Below, in pieces: positions 27,189 through 36,474 of a DNA stretch of 64,000 nucleotides. Position 1 is the stretch's first letter. Each line of letters starts with the position of its first letter. Made by a program: the position numbers and the translations under genes. The stretch covers positions 62,001 through 126,000 of the forward strand of contig NZ_RBZU01000011.1 in the NCBI RefSeq assembly GCF_003628125.1, read 5' to 3'. The stretch is from Pararobbsia silviterrae. GTDB lineage: Bacteria > Pseudomonadota > Gammaproteobacteria > Burkholderiales > Burkholderiaceae. The notes beneath the pieces were generated by a model. It ran no database searches, was not told the DNA's origin, and saw only the letters and a program-made list of their open reading frames with translations.

Positions 27189-29486
27189 ATGTCCTCTCCC
27201 GCCGATAAACTCCGCGAAGCCGCCCTCGATTATCACGAGTTCCCGACCCCCGGCAAAATTGCCATCGCCCCGACGAAGCAGCTGCTGAACCAGCGCGATC
27301 TCGCGCTCGCCTATTCGCCGGGCGTCGCCGCGGCATGCGAGGAAATCGTCGCGGATCCGCTGAACGCCGCGCGCTTCACGTCGCGCAGCAATCTCGTCGG
27401 CGTCGTGACCAACGGCTCGGCCGTGCTGGGGCTCGGCAATATCGGGCCGCTCGCGTCGAAGCCGGTCATGGAAGGCAAGGCCGTGCTGTTCAAGAAGTTC
27501 GCGGGCATCGACGTGTTCGACATCGAGCTCAACGAGACCGATCCGCTGAAGCTCGTCGACGTCATCGCCGCGCTCGAGCCGACGTTCGGGGGCATCAACC
27601 TCGAAGACATCAAGGCGCCCGATTGCTTCACGGTCGAGCGCGAGTGCCGCAAGCGCATGAAGATCCCCGTGTTCCACGACGATCAGCACGGCACGGCGAT
27701 CGTGGTGGCGGCCGCGGTGACCAACGGGCTCAAGGTCGTCAACAAGGACATCAAGCAGGTCAAGCTCGTCACGTCGGGCGCGGGCGCCGCGGCGCTCGCC
27801 TGTCTGAATCTGCTGATCGACATCGGCCTGCCGCGCGAGAACATCTGGGTGACCGACCTCGCGGGCGTCGTCTATGAAGGCCGCGCCGAACTCATGGATC
27901 CGGACAAGGAGCGATTCTCGCAAAAGACCGATGCGCGCAAGCTCGCCGAGGTCATCGAGCAGGCCGACATCTTCCTCGGCCTGTCCGCGGGCGGCGTGCT
28001 CAAGGCCGAGATGGTCGAAAAGATGGCCGAGCGGCCGCTGATTCTCGCGCTCGCGAATCCGACCCCCGAAATCCTGCCCGAAGACGCGCTCGCCGTGCGT
28101 CCGGATGCCGTGCTCGCGACCGGCCGCACCGACTACCCGAATCAGGTCAACAACGTCCTGTGCTTCCCGTTCATCTTCCGCGGCGCGCTCGACGTCGGTG
28201 CGACGACGATCACGAAGGAAATGGAAATCGCGGCGGTCAACGCGATCGCCGCGCTCGCACGCCAGGAGCAGAGCGACGTCGTGGCGACCGCCTACGGCAT
28301 CCACGATCTGTCGTTCGGTCCGCAGTATCTGATTCCGAAGCCGTTCGATCCGCGCCTGATCGTGACGATCGCGCCCGCGGTCGCGCAGGCCGCGATGGAC
28401 GGCGGCGTCGCGACGCGCCCGATCGAGGACATGGACGCGTATCGCCAGCATCTGCAGCAGTTCGTCTACGCGAGCGGCACGATGATGAAGCCGATCTTCC
28501 AGGTCGCGCGCAGCGTCGAGGCGGCCAAGAAGCGGATCGTGTTCGCCGAGGGCGAGGAAGAGCGCGTGCTGCGCGCCGTGCAGATCATCGTCGACGAGGG
28601 CATCGCGACGCCGATCCTGATCGGCCGTCCGGCCGTCATCGAGCAGCGCCTCAAGCGCTACGGCCTGCGGCTCGAGCCCGGCAAGGACTTCACGATCGTG
28701 AATCCCGAGCACGACGAGCGCTATCGCGACTACTGGCAGACGTACTTCAAGATGCTCGCGCGCAAGGGCATCACGCAGCAGCTCGCGCGCGTCGAAATGC
28801 GGCGCCGCACGACGCTGATCGGCTCGATGCTGATCCACAAGGGCGAGGCCGACGGGATGATCTGCGGCACGATCAGCACGCCGCACCGGCATCTGCACTT
28901 CATCGACCAGGTCATCGGCAAGCGCGCGGGTTCGTCGGTCTACGCGGCGATGAACGCGCTGATCCTGCCGGGCCGCCAGATTTTCATCGCCGACACGCAC
29001 GTGAACGTCGATCCGACGCCCGAGCAGCTCGCGGAGATCACCGTCCATGCGGCCGAAGAGGTCCGGCGTTTCGGGATCGAACCGAAGATCGCGCTGCTCT
29101 CGCATTCGAGCTTCGGTTCGAGCCCCGCGCCGAGCGCGCAAAAGATGCGCGATACGCTCGCGATCCTGCGCGATATCGCTCCAGATCTCGAGATCGACGG
29201 CGAAATGCACGGCGATGCCGCGCTCGACGGCCGTCTGCGCAAGCAATTGATGCCCGATTCGACGCTCGAAGGCGATGCGAATCTGCTGATCTGCCCGACG
29301 GTCGACGCCGCCAACATCGCGTACAACCTGCTCAAGACGGCGGCGGGCAATAACGTCGCGATCGGCCCGATCCTGCTCGGCGCGGCGCGCCCGATCCACG
29401 TGCTCACGGCGACCGCGACGGTGCGCCGGATCGTGAACATGGCGGCGCTCGTTGTCGTCGACGCGCTCGCGGCGAGCCGCGAATAG
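27189..29486 (+). CDS. maeB: NADP-dependent malic enzyme with phosphotransacetylase-like domain
   Basis: A 765-aa fusion. Residues ~1-430 are a malic enzyme that decarboxylates malate to pyruvate and makes [42 protein letters not shown] with metal-binding Asp pair, and the nucleotide loop [10 protein letters not shown]. Residues ~440-765 resemble phosphate acetyltransferase ([25 protein letters not shown]), which in MaeB proteins is thought to be regulatory (acetyl-CoA sensing) rather than catalytic. Length is typical of MaeB. It is monocistronic, with a terminator-like hairpin at 29503-29539. Confidence 0.96.
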   Translation: MSSPADKLREAALDYHEFPTPGKIAIAPTKQLLNQRDLALAYSPGVAAACEEIVADPLNAARFTSRSNLVGVVTNGSAVLGLGNIGPLASKPVMEGKAVLFKKFAGIDVFDIELNETDPLKLVDVIAALEPTFGGINLEDIKAPDCFTVERECRKRMKIPVFHDDQHGTAIVVAAAVTNGLKVVNKDIKQVKLVTSGAGAAALACLNLLIDIGLPRENIWVTDLAGVVYEGRAELMDPDKERFSQKTDARKLAEVIEQADIFLGLSAGGVLKAEMVEKMAERPLILALANPTPEILPEDALAVRPDAVLATGRTDYPNQVNNVLCFPFIFRGALDVGATTITKEMEIAAVNAIAALARQEQSDVVATAYGIHDLSFGPQYLIPKPFDPRLIVTIAPAVAQAAMDGGVATRPIEDMDAYRQHLQQFVYASGTMMKPIFQVARSVEAAKKRIVFAEGEEERVLRAVQIIVDEGIATPILIGRPAVIEQRLKRYGLRLEPGKDFTIVNPEHDERYRDYWQTYFKMLARKGITQQLARVEMRRRTTLIGSMLIHKGEADGMICGTISTPHRHLHFIDQVIGKRAGSSVYAAMNALILPGRQIFIADTHVNVDPTPEQLAEITVHAAEEVRRFGIEPKIALLSHSSFGSSPAPSAQKMRDTLAILRDIAPDLEIDGEMHGDAALDGRLRKQLMPDSTLEGDANLLICPTVDAANIAYNLLKTAAGNNVAIGPILLGAARPIHVLTATATVRRIVNMAALVVVDALAASRE

Positions 29487-30085
29487 TCGGATCAGCGTCA
29501 TCGGCGGGTTTCGGCGCAAGCCGCGGCCCGCCTCATTTTCGGTGGAATCCGGTCGCCGAAATCCTTGTAAGTCAAACCCTTATCCGTGCCAATGGACACG
29601 ATCGCACGTTGATTCCGCGCCCGGTTAGGGATAACCTTACGCCTTCAGTGGTGGCACGCATGTGTTGCCGGCCACGATTGTGTTCGGGAAATCGGGTTGG
29701 ACGGCTGGGTCATGGCACCTTCTTGGTGCGCGGTGCGGTGAGGCTCGCGAGGGCATTCGCACGGTTCGGCGCGATGCGGGACACGGGCGCCGCCGGGACC
29801 GGTCGGACAGACGATCGAAGCGGTTGCAAGGCAGCACGGCGCGCGTGCCGCGCGGGACGCAAGTGTTCCCCGAGGCGACGCGGCGCGCGGTGCGCGGAAG
29901 AGGGCGCCGTCTTCATTCATATTGACGGCTGCTGCCTGCGGGCTGACTCAGGCATGACCGTATCGTTTCGACGGCGTCGCAGGGGTGTCGCGACGCTCGG
30001 GGCATCGCAAGCGGCAAACCGCCGCGTTTCCCGAAGATCGTGACTCGATGGTCGACCACGACGAGACTATTGAACGGATTCCAGA
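29487..30085. other. 599-bp spacer before the barstar gene
   Basis: Several open frames exist (for example 29609-30043 plus strand), but none has a recognisable domain, sensible composition or ribosome site. I looked for a barnase-like product, which would be the natural partner of the downstream barstar, and found none on either strand. The left end holds the maeB terminator. The stretch is less biased in composition than the flanking genes and may contain the barstar promoter or gene remnants. Confidence 0.55.
29503..29539 (+). terminator. Terminator-like hairpin after maeB
   Basis: GGCGGG (29503-29508) pairs with CCCGCC (29527-29532), enclosing an inner CGGC-GCAA-GCCG stem-loop, then TCATTTT. 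An interrupted stem with a short T-rich tail. Confidence 0.55.
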
Positions 30086-30640
30086 ATGACCATGAGCGAC
30101 AACGTTCTAGCGCAAGACGCCGGTGTCGCGAACGACGTGTACGGGATGAGCGACAACACCAACCTTTTCCAGCGTGTAATGTCGATGCGCGAGGGCGGCC
30201 GTGACAAGCCGCTGCGCGACCTTCCGTCCGACGATCAGACCATGACGCTTTTCCAGACCGTCCGCCCGAACATCGTCCAATCGATCCGAGCGTTTCGCGT
30301 TCCGGAGCTTGCCGAGGAAGCCGAGCGGCTCGGTCACCATTTCCTTTACGCATGGTGCGCGAACGCGGGGTCGAAGGCCGAGGTGCTCGACCGGATCGCG
30401 ACCGAATTCACGTTCCCGAAGCAATACGGCAAGAACTACGACGCGCTCTACGACTGTCTGACCGACGTCATCGCGAAGGCGGGCACGCAGCCGGGCTTCG
30501 TGATCGTGCTCGAAGGCGTGCCTACGGGCATCAAGTTCGACAAGGATGCGCGCGAGACGATGCTCGACGTGTTCCGCGAGGCCGCCGAGTTCTGGGCCGA
30601 GCGCAAGGTCGCGTTCCGCGTATTCTTCTCGTTCGCCTGA
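30086..30640 (+). CDS. Barstar-family protein
   Basis: A 184-aa protein whose C-terminal ~95 residues match the barstar fold: LDRIATEFTFPKQYGKNYDALYDCLTDV holds the characteristic F-P-x-x-Y-G-K-N-x-D-A-L motif of the barnase-binding helix, and GFVIVLEGV and KVAFRVFFSF are the sheet strands. The first ~85 residues are an extra helical region with charged and Gln/Asp-rich patches. Barstars inhibit secreted guanyl-specific RNases; no such RNase gene is adjacent. The protein could protect against RNases from neighbours, partner a distant gene, or have another role. A second ATG lies two codons in. In-frame minisatellite sequence follows the stop. Confidence 0.85.
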   Translation: MTMSDNVLAQDAGVANDVYGMSDNTNLFQRVMSMREGGRDKPLRDLPSDDQTMTLFQTVRPNIVQSIRAFRVPELAEEAERLGHHFLYAWCANAGSKAEVLDRIATEFTFPKQYGKNYDALYDCLTDVIAKAGTQPGFVIVLEGVPTGIKFDKDARETMLDVFREAAEFWAERKVAFRVFFSFA

Positions 30641-30670
30641 GCGTCTCGTTCGTCCGAGTCGGGAACGCCG

Positions 30671-30785
30671 TTTGACCGGGTCGCGCTCGACCGGGTTGCG
30701 TGCCTCAGTGACGCGCTCGACCGCGTCTTGCTAGACCGAGTCTCGCTCAACCGGGACGTGCTTGACCGAGGCGCGTCGACCGGTG
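30671..30785 (+). repeat. 15-bp minisatellite between barstar and rsmE
   Basis: Seven consecutive 15-bp units from 30671 to 30775, consensus near CTCGACCGGGTCGCG, plus a partial unit. The third unit is the most divergent. Read in the barstar frame it would encode a pentapeptide cycle LDRVA/LDRVL/LDRVS/LNRDV, but it lies after the barstar TGA. Confidence 0.8.
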
Positions 30786-30795
30786 GCCGTTTTTC

Positions 30796-31545
30796 TCACC
30801 ATCCGCTCCAGCGCGTTGCGAGCGCCGCGAGCACCGCGAGGCCGGCTGTTTCGGTGCGCAGCACTCTGCGGCCGAGACTGAGCGGCCGATAACCGGCCGC
30901 CAACGCGGCCGTTTCTTCTTCGGGCGACAGCCCGCCCTCCGGACCGATCAGCAATTCGACATCGTGTTGGGGCGCTTGCTCGGGCAGCCGTTCGAGTCCG
31001 CCCTCGGCGCGCGGCGACAGCATGATGCGCAGCGTATCTCCGGTGCGCGGCGCGTCGACCCACGCGTCGAAATCGGTCGGCGCGTCGACTTCAGGTACGC
31101 GATTGCGCCCGCATTGTTCGCACGCGGCGCGCGCGATCCCGCGCCAATGCTCGGTGCGGCGCTGCGCGCGTTCGCCGTTCAGCCGTACGACCGACCGCGT
31201 CGTCGACAACGGCACCATGCGGCGTACGCCGAGCTCGACGGCCTTCTCGAGAATCCAGTCCATCTTGTCGCCGCCCGCGATGCCTTGCGCGAGCGTGATC
31301 GCATACGGGGTTTCGGCTTCGCGCGGATCGTGCTCGCCGAGCGTGACGCTTGCCGAGCGCTTGCCGAGCGTATCGAGGCGCGCGTGGTATTCGCCGCCGC
31401 TGCCGTCGAACAGCGTCAACGCGTCGTCGGGCGCGAGCCGCAGGACCTGGATATGCCGTGCGACGTCCTCGGGCAGCGTCAACGGCACGCCGGGCGGAAT
31501 CGACTGCAAAAGGGTATCGATAAAGAAACGCGGCATCGCGGTCAT
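30796..31545 (-). CDS. rsmE: 16S rRNA m3U1498 methyltransferase
   Basis: A 249-aa SPOUT methyltransferase acting on U1498 of 16S rRNA in the 30S subunit. The N-terminal PUA-like domain begins PRFFIDTLL. The knot has LLIGPEGGLSPEE and LSLGRRVLRTETA, the SAM-binding signature of RsmE, and AQGIAGGDKMDWILEKAVELGV lies before it. The ATG at 31545 overlaps the stop of the VOC gene (ATGA), implying coupling; an alternative ATG at 31536 is nearby. Its 3' end converges on the 15-bp minisatellite. Confidence 0.95.
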   Translation of the reverse strand: MTAMPRFFIDTLLQSIPPGVPLTLPEDVARHIQVLRLAPDDALTLFDGSGGEYHARLDTLGKRSASVTLGEHDPREAETPYAITLAQGIAGGDKMDWILEKAVELGVRRMVPLSTTRSVVRLNGERAQRRTEHWRGIARAACEQCGRNRVPEVDAPTDFDAWVDAPRTGDTLRIMLSPRAEGGLERLPEQAPQHDVELLIGPEGGLSPEEETAALAAGYRPLSLGRRVLRTETAGLAVLAALATRWSGW

Positions 31546-32006
31546 GCCTCGCCGACGGGCGCGGCCTTGCGCGCGATGCCCCAGCGATAGCCGTCGAGAT
31601 CCTCGATCTGGCAGAAGCGGTCGCCCCAGAACTGGTCGGACGGCGGCATCAGCGAGCGCGCGCCGGCCTCGATCGCGCGTGCATGACACGCGTCGACGTC
31701 GTCGACGTAGAGATAAAACAGATGCGGCGCTTCGGTTTTCGCGCTCCGGGGCGTGCGTGCCGTCGAGCCGAACGCGCCTTCGGGTGCGAACATCACGACG
31801 AGTTCGCCCTGGTAGGTCATCTCGACGTGCAGTGCAACGCCGTCGTCCGCGACCGTCTCGCGCGCGACGAAACCGAATGCGTGCGCGTAGAAGGCCTGAC
31901 TCGCGGCCGCGTCGATCACGCAGAGATACGGGGTAAGCCATGGGGTCGCCGGCGGTTTGACGGCGTCGGAGCGGGGGCTGGGCGCGGCGGAGTCGGACAT
32001 CGGCAT
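31542..32006 (-). CDS. VOC-superfamily (glyoxalase/PhnB-like) protein
   Basis: A 154-aa vicinal-oxygen-chelate protein with paired beta-alpha-beta modules: TPYLCVIDAAASQAFYAHAFGF and LFYLYVDDVDACHARAIEAG, ending QFWGDRFCQIEDLDGYRWGIA. This is the PhnB/glyoxalase-like subtype; reaction and substrate are unknown. The chosen start is ATG 32006, with MSDS at 32000 as alternative; neither has a strong ribosome site. The frame stays open upstream through the 8-bp tandem repeat to an ATG at 32120, so a longer form is formally possible. The stop is coupled to rsmE. Confidence 0.82.
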   Translation of the reverse strand: MPMSDSAAPSPRSDAVKPPATPWLTPYLCVIDAAASQAFYAHAFGFVARETVADDGVALHVEMTYQGELVVMFAPEGAFGSTARTPRSAKTEAPHLFYLYVDDVDACHARAIEAGARSLMPPSDQFWGDRFCQIEDLDGYRWGIARKAAPVGEA

Positions 32007-32050
32007 GCTTCGAGCTGGGGCGAGCCCGTAGTGTGCCACGGCTGCGCGCG

Positions 32051-32124
32051 ACATCGGAGACATCGGAGACATCGAGACATCGAGACATCGAGACATCGAG
32101 ACATCGAGACATCGAGACATCGAG
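32051..32124 (-). repeat. 8-bp simple sequence repeat upstream of the VOC gene
   Basis: Two 9-bp units (ACATCGGAG) at 32051-32068, followed by seven exact 8-bp units (ACATCGAG) at 32069-32124. The unit length is not a multiple of three. On the minus strand all three frames read the same eight-residue cycle (SRCLDVSM) without stops. It lies 45-118 bp before the preferred VOC start, in its leader or promoter. Confidence 0.92.
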
Positions 32125-32159
32125 ACGTCCGCACGTCGACGACATCGACGTGCGGACGT
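32125..32159 (-). terminator. Perfect 15-bp hairpin abutting the repeat
   Basis: Arms at 32125-32139 and 32145-32159 are exact reverse complements around a 5-nt loop. It lies 5 bp after the stop of the upstream minus-strand gene and directly borders the 8-bp repeat. No T-run follows on either strand. It may act as a Rho-assisted terminator, mRNA 3' end or a cruciform. Confidence 0.6.
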
Positions 32160-32163
32160 TCGA

Positions 32164-32913
32164 TCAGCGCGCGCGCGAATACTCGATGACTGTCGGGCCG
32201 CGCGGGCTATCGGAAGCAGCTTGCGCGGCGGTGCGCGGCTGAATCATGACGATCACATCGAGATGGCGCGATGGCGCACTCGGAAGTTCGAATCGCAAAA
32301 GCTTTGTCGGCCCCACGTTCGATTTGACGTGGATCGTGCCATCGGGTTCGCGGGCCTGGATCCAGTAGTCGAACGGCGTATCCGAACGGAATTCGAGCGG
32401 CGCGAGCCGTTGGCCCGCCTGCAGACAGCCCTTGAGATACAGCGTCTGGTCGGCGCGGATCTCGGCGCGAGCCGGCGATGCGCCGCGCGCGCTGACGGTC
32501 GCCTGGCAGAGGTTGACCGGCGTCGGCAGTTGGCCGCCGACACGACGCGGCTCGAAATACAGCGTTTCGCGGCCGATGGCCGGACGATTTCCCGGGGCCA
32601 TGTGCGTCTGCGCGAACGCAGCGCTCATCGTGACGTAAGCGGCGTTGGGCGTGTTCCAGATCCCGATGTGCTCGAGCATCTCGGGCAGCAGGCCCGTGCC
32701 CTGAGTTTGCCGCACCGCGTCGGCCGGTGCGAAGACGTTGCGCAGCACGGCCGGGCCGGGGGCAGCCGACGAGTCCGCATCCGTCGCGCGCTTGGCGCGG
32801 TCCTGGACGAGGCTGTCGGCGCGCGGCGCGGTCAGACGGGCGGCAGCACGGACATTCGTTCGAATATCGGTTCGTGAAACGAGCGAAGGCGGTAACGTGG
32901 AATTGATCGACAT
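32164..32913 (-). CDS. Hypothetical protein, unrecognised
   Basis: A 249-aa protein I do not recognise. The start MSINSTLPPSLVS has no lipobox or clear signal peptide; the first ~75 residues are Ala/Arg/Ser/Thr-rich and look disordered. The C-terminal half is beta-rich: EIRADQTLYLKGCLQAGQRL, SDTPFDYWIQAREPDG and LLRFELPSAPSRHLDVIVMI. The composition of the N terminus recalls secreted effectors, but this is only a resemblance. It is divergent from tkt (270 bp apart) and followed by the 15-bp hairpin. A protein with a similar layout lies at 36475-37059. Confidence 0.65.
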   Translation of the reverse strand: MSINSTLPPSLVSRTDIRTNVRAAARLTAPRADSLVQDRAKRATDADSSAAPGPAVLRNVFAPADAVRQTQGTGLLPEMLEHIGIWNTPNAAYVTMSAAFAQTHMAPGNRPAIGRETLYFEPRRVGGQLPTPVNLCQATVSARGASPARAEIRADQTLYLKGCLQAGQRLAPLEFRSDTPFDYWIQAREPDGTIHVKSNVGPTKLLRFELPSAPSRHLDVIVMIQPRTAAQAASDSPRGPTVIEYSRAR

Positions 32914-33106
32914 GGCGGAGTCTCAAGGAAGGGGAGAGCCAAGTCTTGATCGATGCCACGGACAGGGCTTGCCTGAAATGCGCTTGAGCGCGTGGGCGAA
33001 CAAGGTCCGGCGCGCGTCCACGCGGGCGCGGGGGCGTCGCCCTGTCCCTCAAAAAATGCAACACGGCATGCGAACTTGTGCAAAGGCTGTCGAACGGGCT
33101 GTCTGA

Positions 33107-33112
33107 TAAAAT
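33107..33112 (+). promoter_or_regulatory. Probable -10 box for tkt
   Basis: TAAAAT 71 nt before the tkt ATG within GATAAAATCC. The -35 region is not recognisable. Confidence 0.4.
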
Positions 33113-33183
33113 CCCCGTCTTTGCCGCGTCCGGCGCTTCGGGCGCGCGCGCACCGTCCTCTGTTCCGTTTCGGGATTTCCGAT

Positions 33184-35229
33184 ATGACGACCACGTCTCT
33201 GAGCCCTTCCGCCCCCCAGTCGACCACGAGCACGCGTATGGCCAACGCCATTCGCGCGCTTTCGATGGACGCCGTCCAGAAGGCCAACTCCGGTCACCCG
33301 GGTGCGCCGATGGGTATGGCCGACATCGCAGTGGCCCTCTGGAACCGCCACCTGCGTCACAACCCGACGAATCCGCACTGGCCGGACCGCGATCGTTTCG
33401 TGTTGTCGAACGGGCACGGCTCGATGCTGCTTTATTCGCTGCTGCACCTGACGGGCTACGACCTGCCGATCGAAGAGATCAAGCAGTTCCGGCAGATGCA
33501 CTCGAAGACGCCGGGCCACCCGGAGTACGGCATCACGCCGGGCGTCGAAACGACGACGGGTCCGCTCGGCCAAGGTCTCGCGAACGCGGTCGGCATGGCG
33601 CTCGCCGAAGCGCTGCTCGCGGCCGAATTCAATGACGGCGACGATACGATCGTCGATCACCACACGTACGTGTTCCTCGGCGACGGCTGCCTGATGGAAG
33701 GCATCTCGCACGAAGCCTGTTCGCTCGCGGGCACGCTCAAGCTCAACAAGCTCATCGCGCTGTACGACGACAACGGCATCTCGATCGACGGCCATGTCGA
33801 AAACTGGTTCGCCGACAACACGCCGAAGCGTTTCGAAGCCTATGGCTGGAACGTGATTCCGGCGATCGATGGCCACAACATCGACGCGGTCGATGCGGCG
33901 ATTGCGGCCGCCAAGCGTTCGGACCGTCCGACGCTGATCTGCTGCAAGACGATCATCGGCAAGGGCGCGCCGACGAAGGCGAACAGCCACGACGCGCACG
34001 GCGCGCCGCTCGGCGCGCAAGAAATCGCGGCGACGCGTGCGGCGATCGGCTGGGAGTACGAGCCGTTCGTGATTCCGCAGGACGTTTATGACGCGTGGGA
34101 CGCGAAGGCGTCGGGCGCGAAGCTCGAACAGGAATGGACGGCGCGCTTCGCGACGTATGCGGGCAAGCATCCGCAGCGCGCGATCGAATTCGAGCGCCGC
34201 ATGAAGAGCGAGTTGCCGCGCGACTTCGCCGAAAAGGCGAAGGCGCTCATCGACGCGACCGTCGCGAAGGGTGAAACGATCGCGACGCGCAAGGCTTCGC
34301 AGAACGCGCTCGACGGCCTCGCCGCGGCGCTGCCCGAACTGCTCGGCGGCTCGGCCGATCTTACGGGTTCGAACCTCACGAACTGGAAGGCGAGCAAGGC
34401 GGTGCGCGCGGGCCAGGACGGCGCGATCCAGTGGGGCAACCACGTGAACTGGGGTGTGCGCGAGTTCGGCATGAGCGCCGCGCTCAACGGGATCGCGCTG
34501 CACGGCGGCTATCTGCCGTTCGGCGGCACGTTCCTGACGTTCTCGGACTACAGCCGCAATGCGCTGCGCATGGCGGCGCTCATGAAGATCCGTTCGGTGT
34601 TCGTGTTCACGCACGACTCGATCGGTCTTGGCGAAGACGGTCCGACGCACCAATCGATCGAGCACGTCGCGAGCCTGCGCCTGATTCCGCATTTCGACGT
34701 CTGGCGTCCGGCGGATACGGTCGAGACGTCGGTCACGTGGGTCGAAGCCGCGAAGCGCGTGGGTCCGAGCGCGGTCATCTTCACGCGCCAGAATCTCGCG
34801 TATAACGAGCGCACGGATGCGCAGGTCGAAGCGATCGCGAAGGGCGGCTACGTGCTCGTCGACTGGGACGAGGAAACGGTCGCGCGCAAGCTGATTCTCA
34901 TCGCGACGGGCTCGGAAGTCGAACTCGCGGTCAAGTCGGTCGAAGCGCTCAAGCAAGTCGGGATCGGCGCGCGCGTCGTCTCGATGCCGTCGACGACGGT
35001 GTTCGACCGTCAGAGCGACGACTGGAAGGAATACGTGCTGCCCAAGGGCGTCGCGCGCGTGGCGATCGAAGCGGGCGTCACGAGCTTCTGGGCCAAGTAC
35101 GTCGGCCTCGAAGGCGGTGTCGTCGGTATCGATACGTTCGGCGAATCGGCGCCCGCCGGCGAGTTGTTCAAGCATTTCGGTTTCACGGTCGACAACGTCG
35201 TCGCGACCGCGAAGCGTGTACTCGGCTGA
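33184..35229 (+). CDS. tkt: Transketolase
   Basis: A 681-aa thiamine-diphosphate enzyme moving two-carbon ketol units between sugar phosphates in the pentose phosphate and Calvin-type routes. [13 protein letters not shown] holds a substrate His. The cofactor motif runs from [13 protein letters not shown] to the LYDDNG that follows. The pyrimidine domain has [16 protein letters not shown], and the C-terminal domain is complete. The ATG at 33184 ([12 protein letters not shown]) gives normal length; the frame stays open upstream without family similarity. gap follows after 90 bp on the same strand, as in many betaproteobacteria. Confidence 0.97.
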   Translation: MTTTSLSPSAPQSTTSTRMANAIRALSMDAVQKANSGHPGAPMGMADIAVALWNRHLRHNPTNPHWPDRDRFVLSNGHGSMLLYSLLHLTGYDLPIEEIKQFRQMHSKTPGHPEYGITPGVETTTGPLGQGLANAVGMALAEALLAAEFNDGDDTIVDHHTYVFLGDGCLMEGISHEACSLAGTLKLNKLIALYDDNGISIDGHVENWFADNTPKRFEAYGWNVIPAIDGHNIDAVDAAIAAAKRSDRPTLICCKTIIGKGAPTKANSHDAHGAPLGAQEIAATRAAIGWEYEPFVIPQDVYDAWDAKASGAKLEQEWTARFATYAGKHPQRAIEFERRMKSELPRDFAEKAKALIDATVAKGETIATRKASQNALDGLAAALPELLGGSADLTGSNLTNWKASKAVRAGQDGAIQWGNHVNWGVREFGMSAALNGIALHGGYLPFGGTFLTFSDYSRNALRMAALMKIRSVFVFTHDSIGLGEDGPTHQSIEHVASLRLIPHFDVWRPADTVETSVTWVEAAKRVGPSAVIFTRQNLAYNERTDAQVEAIAKGGYVLVDWDEETVARKLILIATGSEVELAVKSVEALKQVGIGARVVSMPSTTVFDRQSDDWKEYVLPKGVARVAIEAGVTSFWAKYVGLEGGVVGIDTFGESAPAGELFKHFGFTVDNVVATAKRVLG

Positions 35230-35319
35230 TTCCCGCCCACAACGCAGGAACGTTGCATTTCGCGGTGCGGCCGGCGCATGATGCCGTCGCACCGATTTTG
35301 ACCCTCAGGAGATAAGGAC

Positions 35320-36330
35320 ATGGCAATTCGCGTCGCAATCAACGGCTACGGCCGGATCGGCCGGAACACGCTGCGCGCGTTCTACGAAGCAGGCAAGAAG
35401 CACGACATCGAAATCGTCGCGATCAACGATCTCGGCAACGCCAACACCAACGCTCACCTGACGCAATACGACACCGTGCACGGCAAGTTCCCGGGCACGA
35501 TCTCGGTCGACGGCGACTATCTGATCGTCAACGGCGACCGGATCCGCGTGCTCGCGAACCGTAATCCGGCCGAACTGCCGTGGGGCGAACTCGGCGTCGA
35601 CGTCGTGCTCGAATGCACGGGCTTCTTCACGACGAAGGAAAAGGCGAGCGCCCACCTGAAGGGCGGCGCGAAGAAGGTCGTGATCTCGGCGCCGGGCGGC
35701 AAGGACGTCGATGCGACGATCGTCTACGGCGTGAACCACGCTTCGCTGAAGAAGGAACACACGGTCATCTCGAACGCATCGTGCACGACGAACTGCCTTG
35801 CGCCGCTCGTTCAGCCGCTGCACGAGAAGCTCGGCGTCGTGTCGGGCCTCATGACGACGATCCACTCGTACACGAACGACCAGGTGCTGACGGACGTCTA
35901 TCACGAAGACCTGCGCCGCGCGCGTTCGGCCACGCAAAGCATGATCCCGACGAAGACGGGTGCGGCTTCGGCGGTCGGTCTCGTGCTGCCCGAACTCAAC
36001 GGCAAGCTCGACGGCTACGCGATCCGCGTCCCGACGATCAATGTGTCGATCGTCGATCTCTCGTTCGTCGCCGCGCGCGAAACGACGGTCGACGAAGTGA
36101 ACTCGATCCTCAAGAACGCATCGGAAGGCGCGCTCAAGGGCATCCTCGAGTACACGTCGGCACCGCTCGTCTCGCACGACTTCAACCACAACCCGTCGTC
36201 GTCGGTGTTCGATGCGACGCTCACGAAGGTGTCGGGCAATCTCGTCAAGGTGTCGAGCTGGTACGACAACGAGTGGGGCTTCTCGAACCGGATGCTCGAT
36301 ACGACGGTGGCGCTCGCGACCGCGAAGTAA
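35320..36330 (+). CDS. gap: Glyceraldehyde-3-phosphate dehydrogenase
   Basis: A 336-aa type I GAPDH. The NAD loop is NGYGRIGRN, the catalytic Cys is C155 in [12 protein letters not shown], and the active-site His region ([10 protein letters not shown]) follows. ND at residues 36-37 after the second strand fits NAD preference. The enzyme handles glyceraldehyde 3-phosphate from both aldolase routes in this window. The ATG is preceded by AGGAGATAAGGAC, and a strong terminator lies 56 bp after the stop. Confidence 0.98.
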   Translation: MAIRVAINGYGRIGRNTLRAFYEAGKKHDIEIVAINDLGNANTNAHLTQYDTVHGKFPGTISVDGDYLIVNGDRIRVLANRNPAELPWGELGVDVVLECTGFFTTKEKASAHLKGGAKKVVISAPGGKDVDATIVYGVNHASLKKEHTVISNASCTTNCLAPLVQPLHEKLGVVSGLMTTIHSYTNDQVLTDVYHEDLRRARSATQSMIPTKTGAASAVGLVLPELNGKLDGYAIRVPTINVSIVDLSFVAARETTVDEVNSILKNASEGALKGILEYTSAPLVSHDFNHNPSSSVFDATLTKVSGNLVKVSSWYDNEWGFSNRMLDTTVALATAK

Positions 36331-36385
36331 GCGATACATTCACGCGCCGCGCCGAACGCGCGGCGCGATGCGTGGCATACGATAA

Positions 36386-36421
36386 ACGGGGCGTGTCCGG
36401 CGGACGCGCCCCGTTTTTTTT
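36386..36421 (+). terminator. Rho-independent terminator of tkt-gap
   Basis: A 13-bp stem (36386-36398 with 36402-36414, one G-U pair) and a 3-nt loop are followed by eight T residues. On the reverse strand the stem is followed by ATCG, so it is directional for gap. Confidence 0.93.
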
Positions 36422-36474
36422 ACCGAGGCCGCATTGCCGACGCATGCGGCATCCGGACCTCCGCGCGTGTGTGA

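Noticed and set aside
27054-29519. A minus-strand frame of 821 residues opposite maeB
   Set aside because: Antisense shadow of maeB; both maeB domains have clear signatures.
29609-30043. Open frame upstream of barstar considered as the barnase partner
   Set aside because: No RNase motifs, Arg/Cys-rich shadow-like composition, no ribosome site.
30671-30785. Pentapeptide-repeat protein
   Set aside because: The five-residue cycle LDRVx does not match the A(D/N)LxX rule and there is no start codon with a ribosome site.
32051-32124. CRISPR-like array
   Set aside because: The units are 8-9 bp with no spacers, and no cas genes are present.
36386-36421. Bidirectional terminator serving the hypothetical gene at 36475 as well
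   Set aside because: On the minus strand the stem is not followed by a T-run, so it only fits gap.
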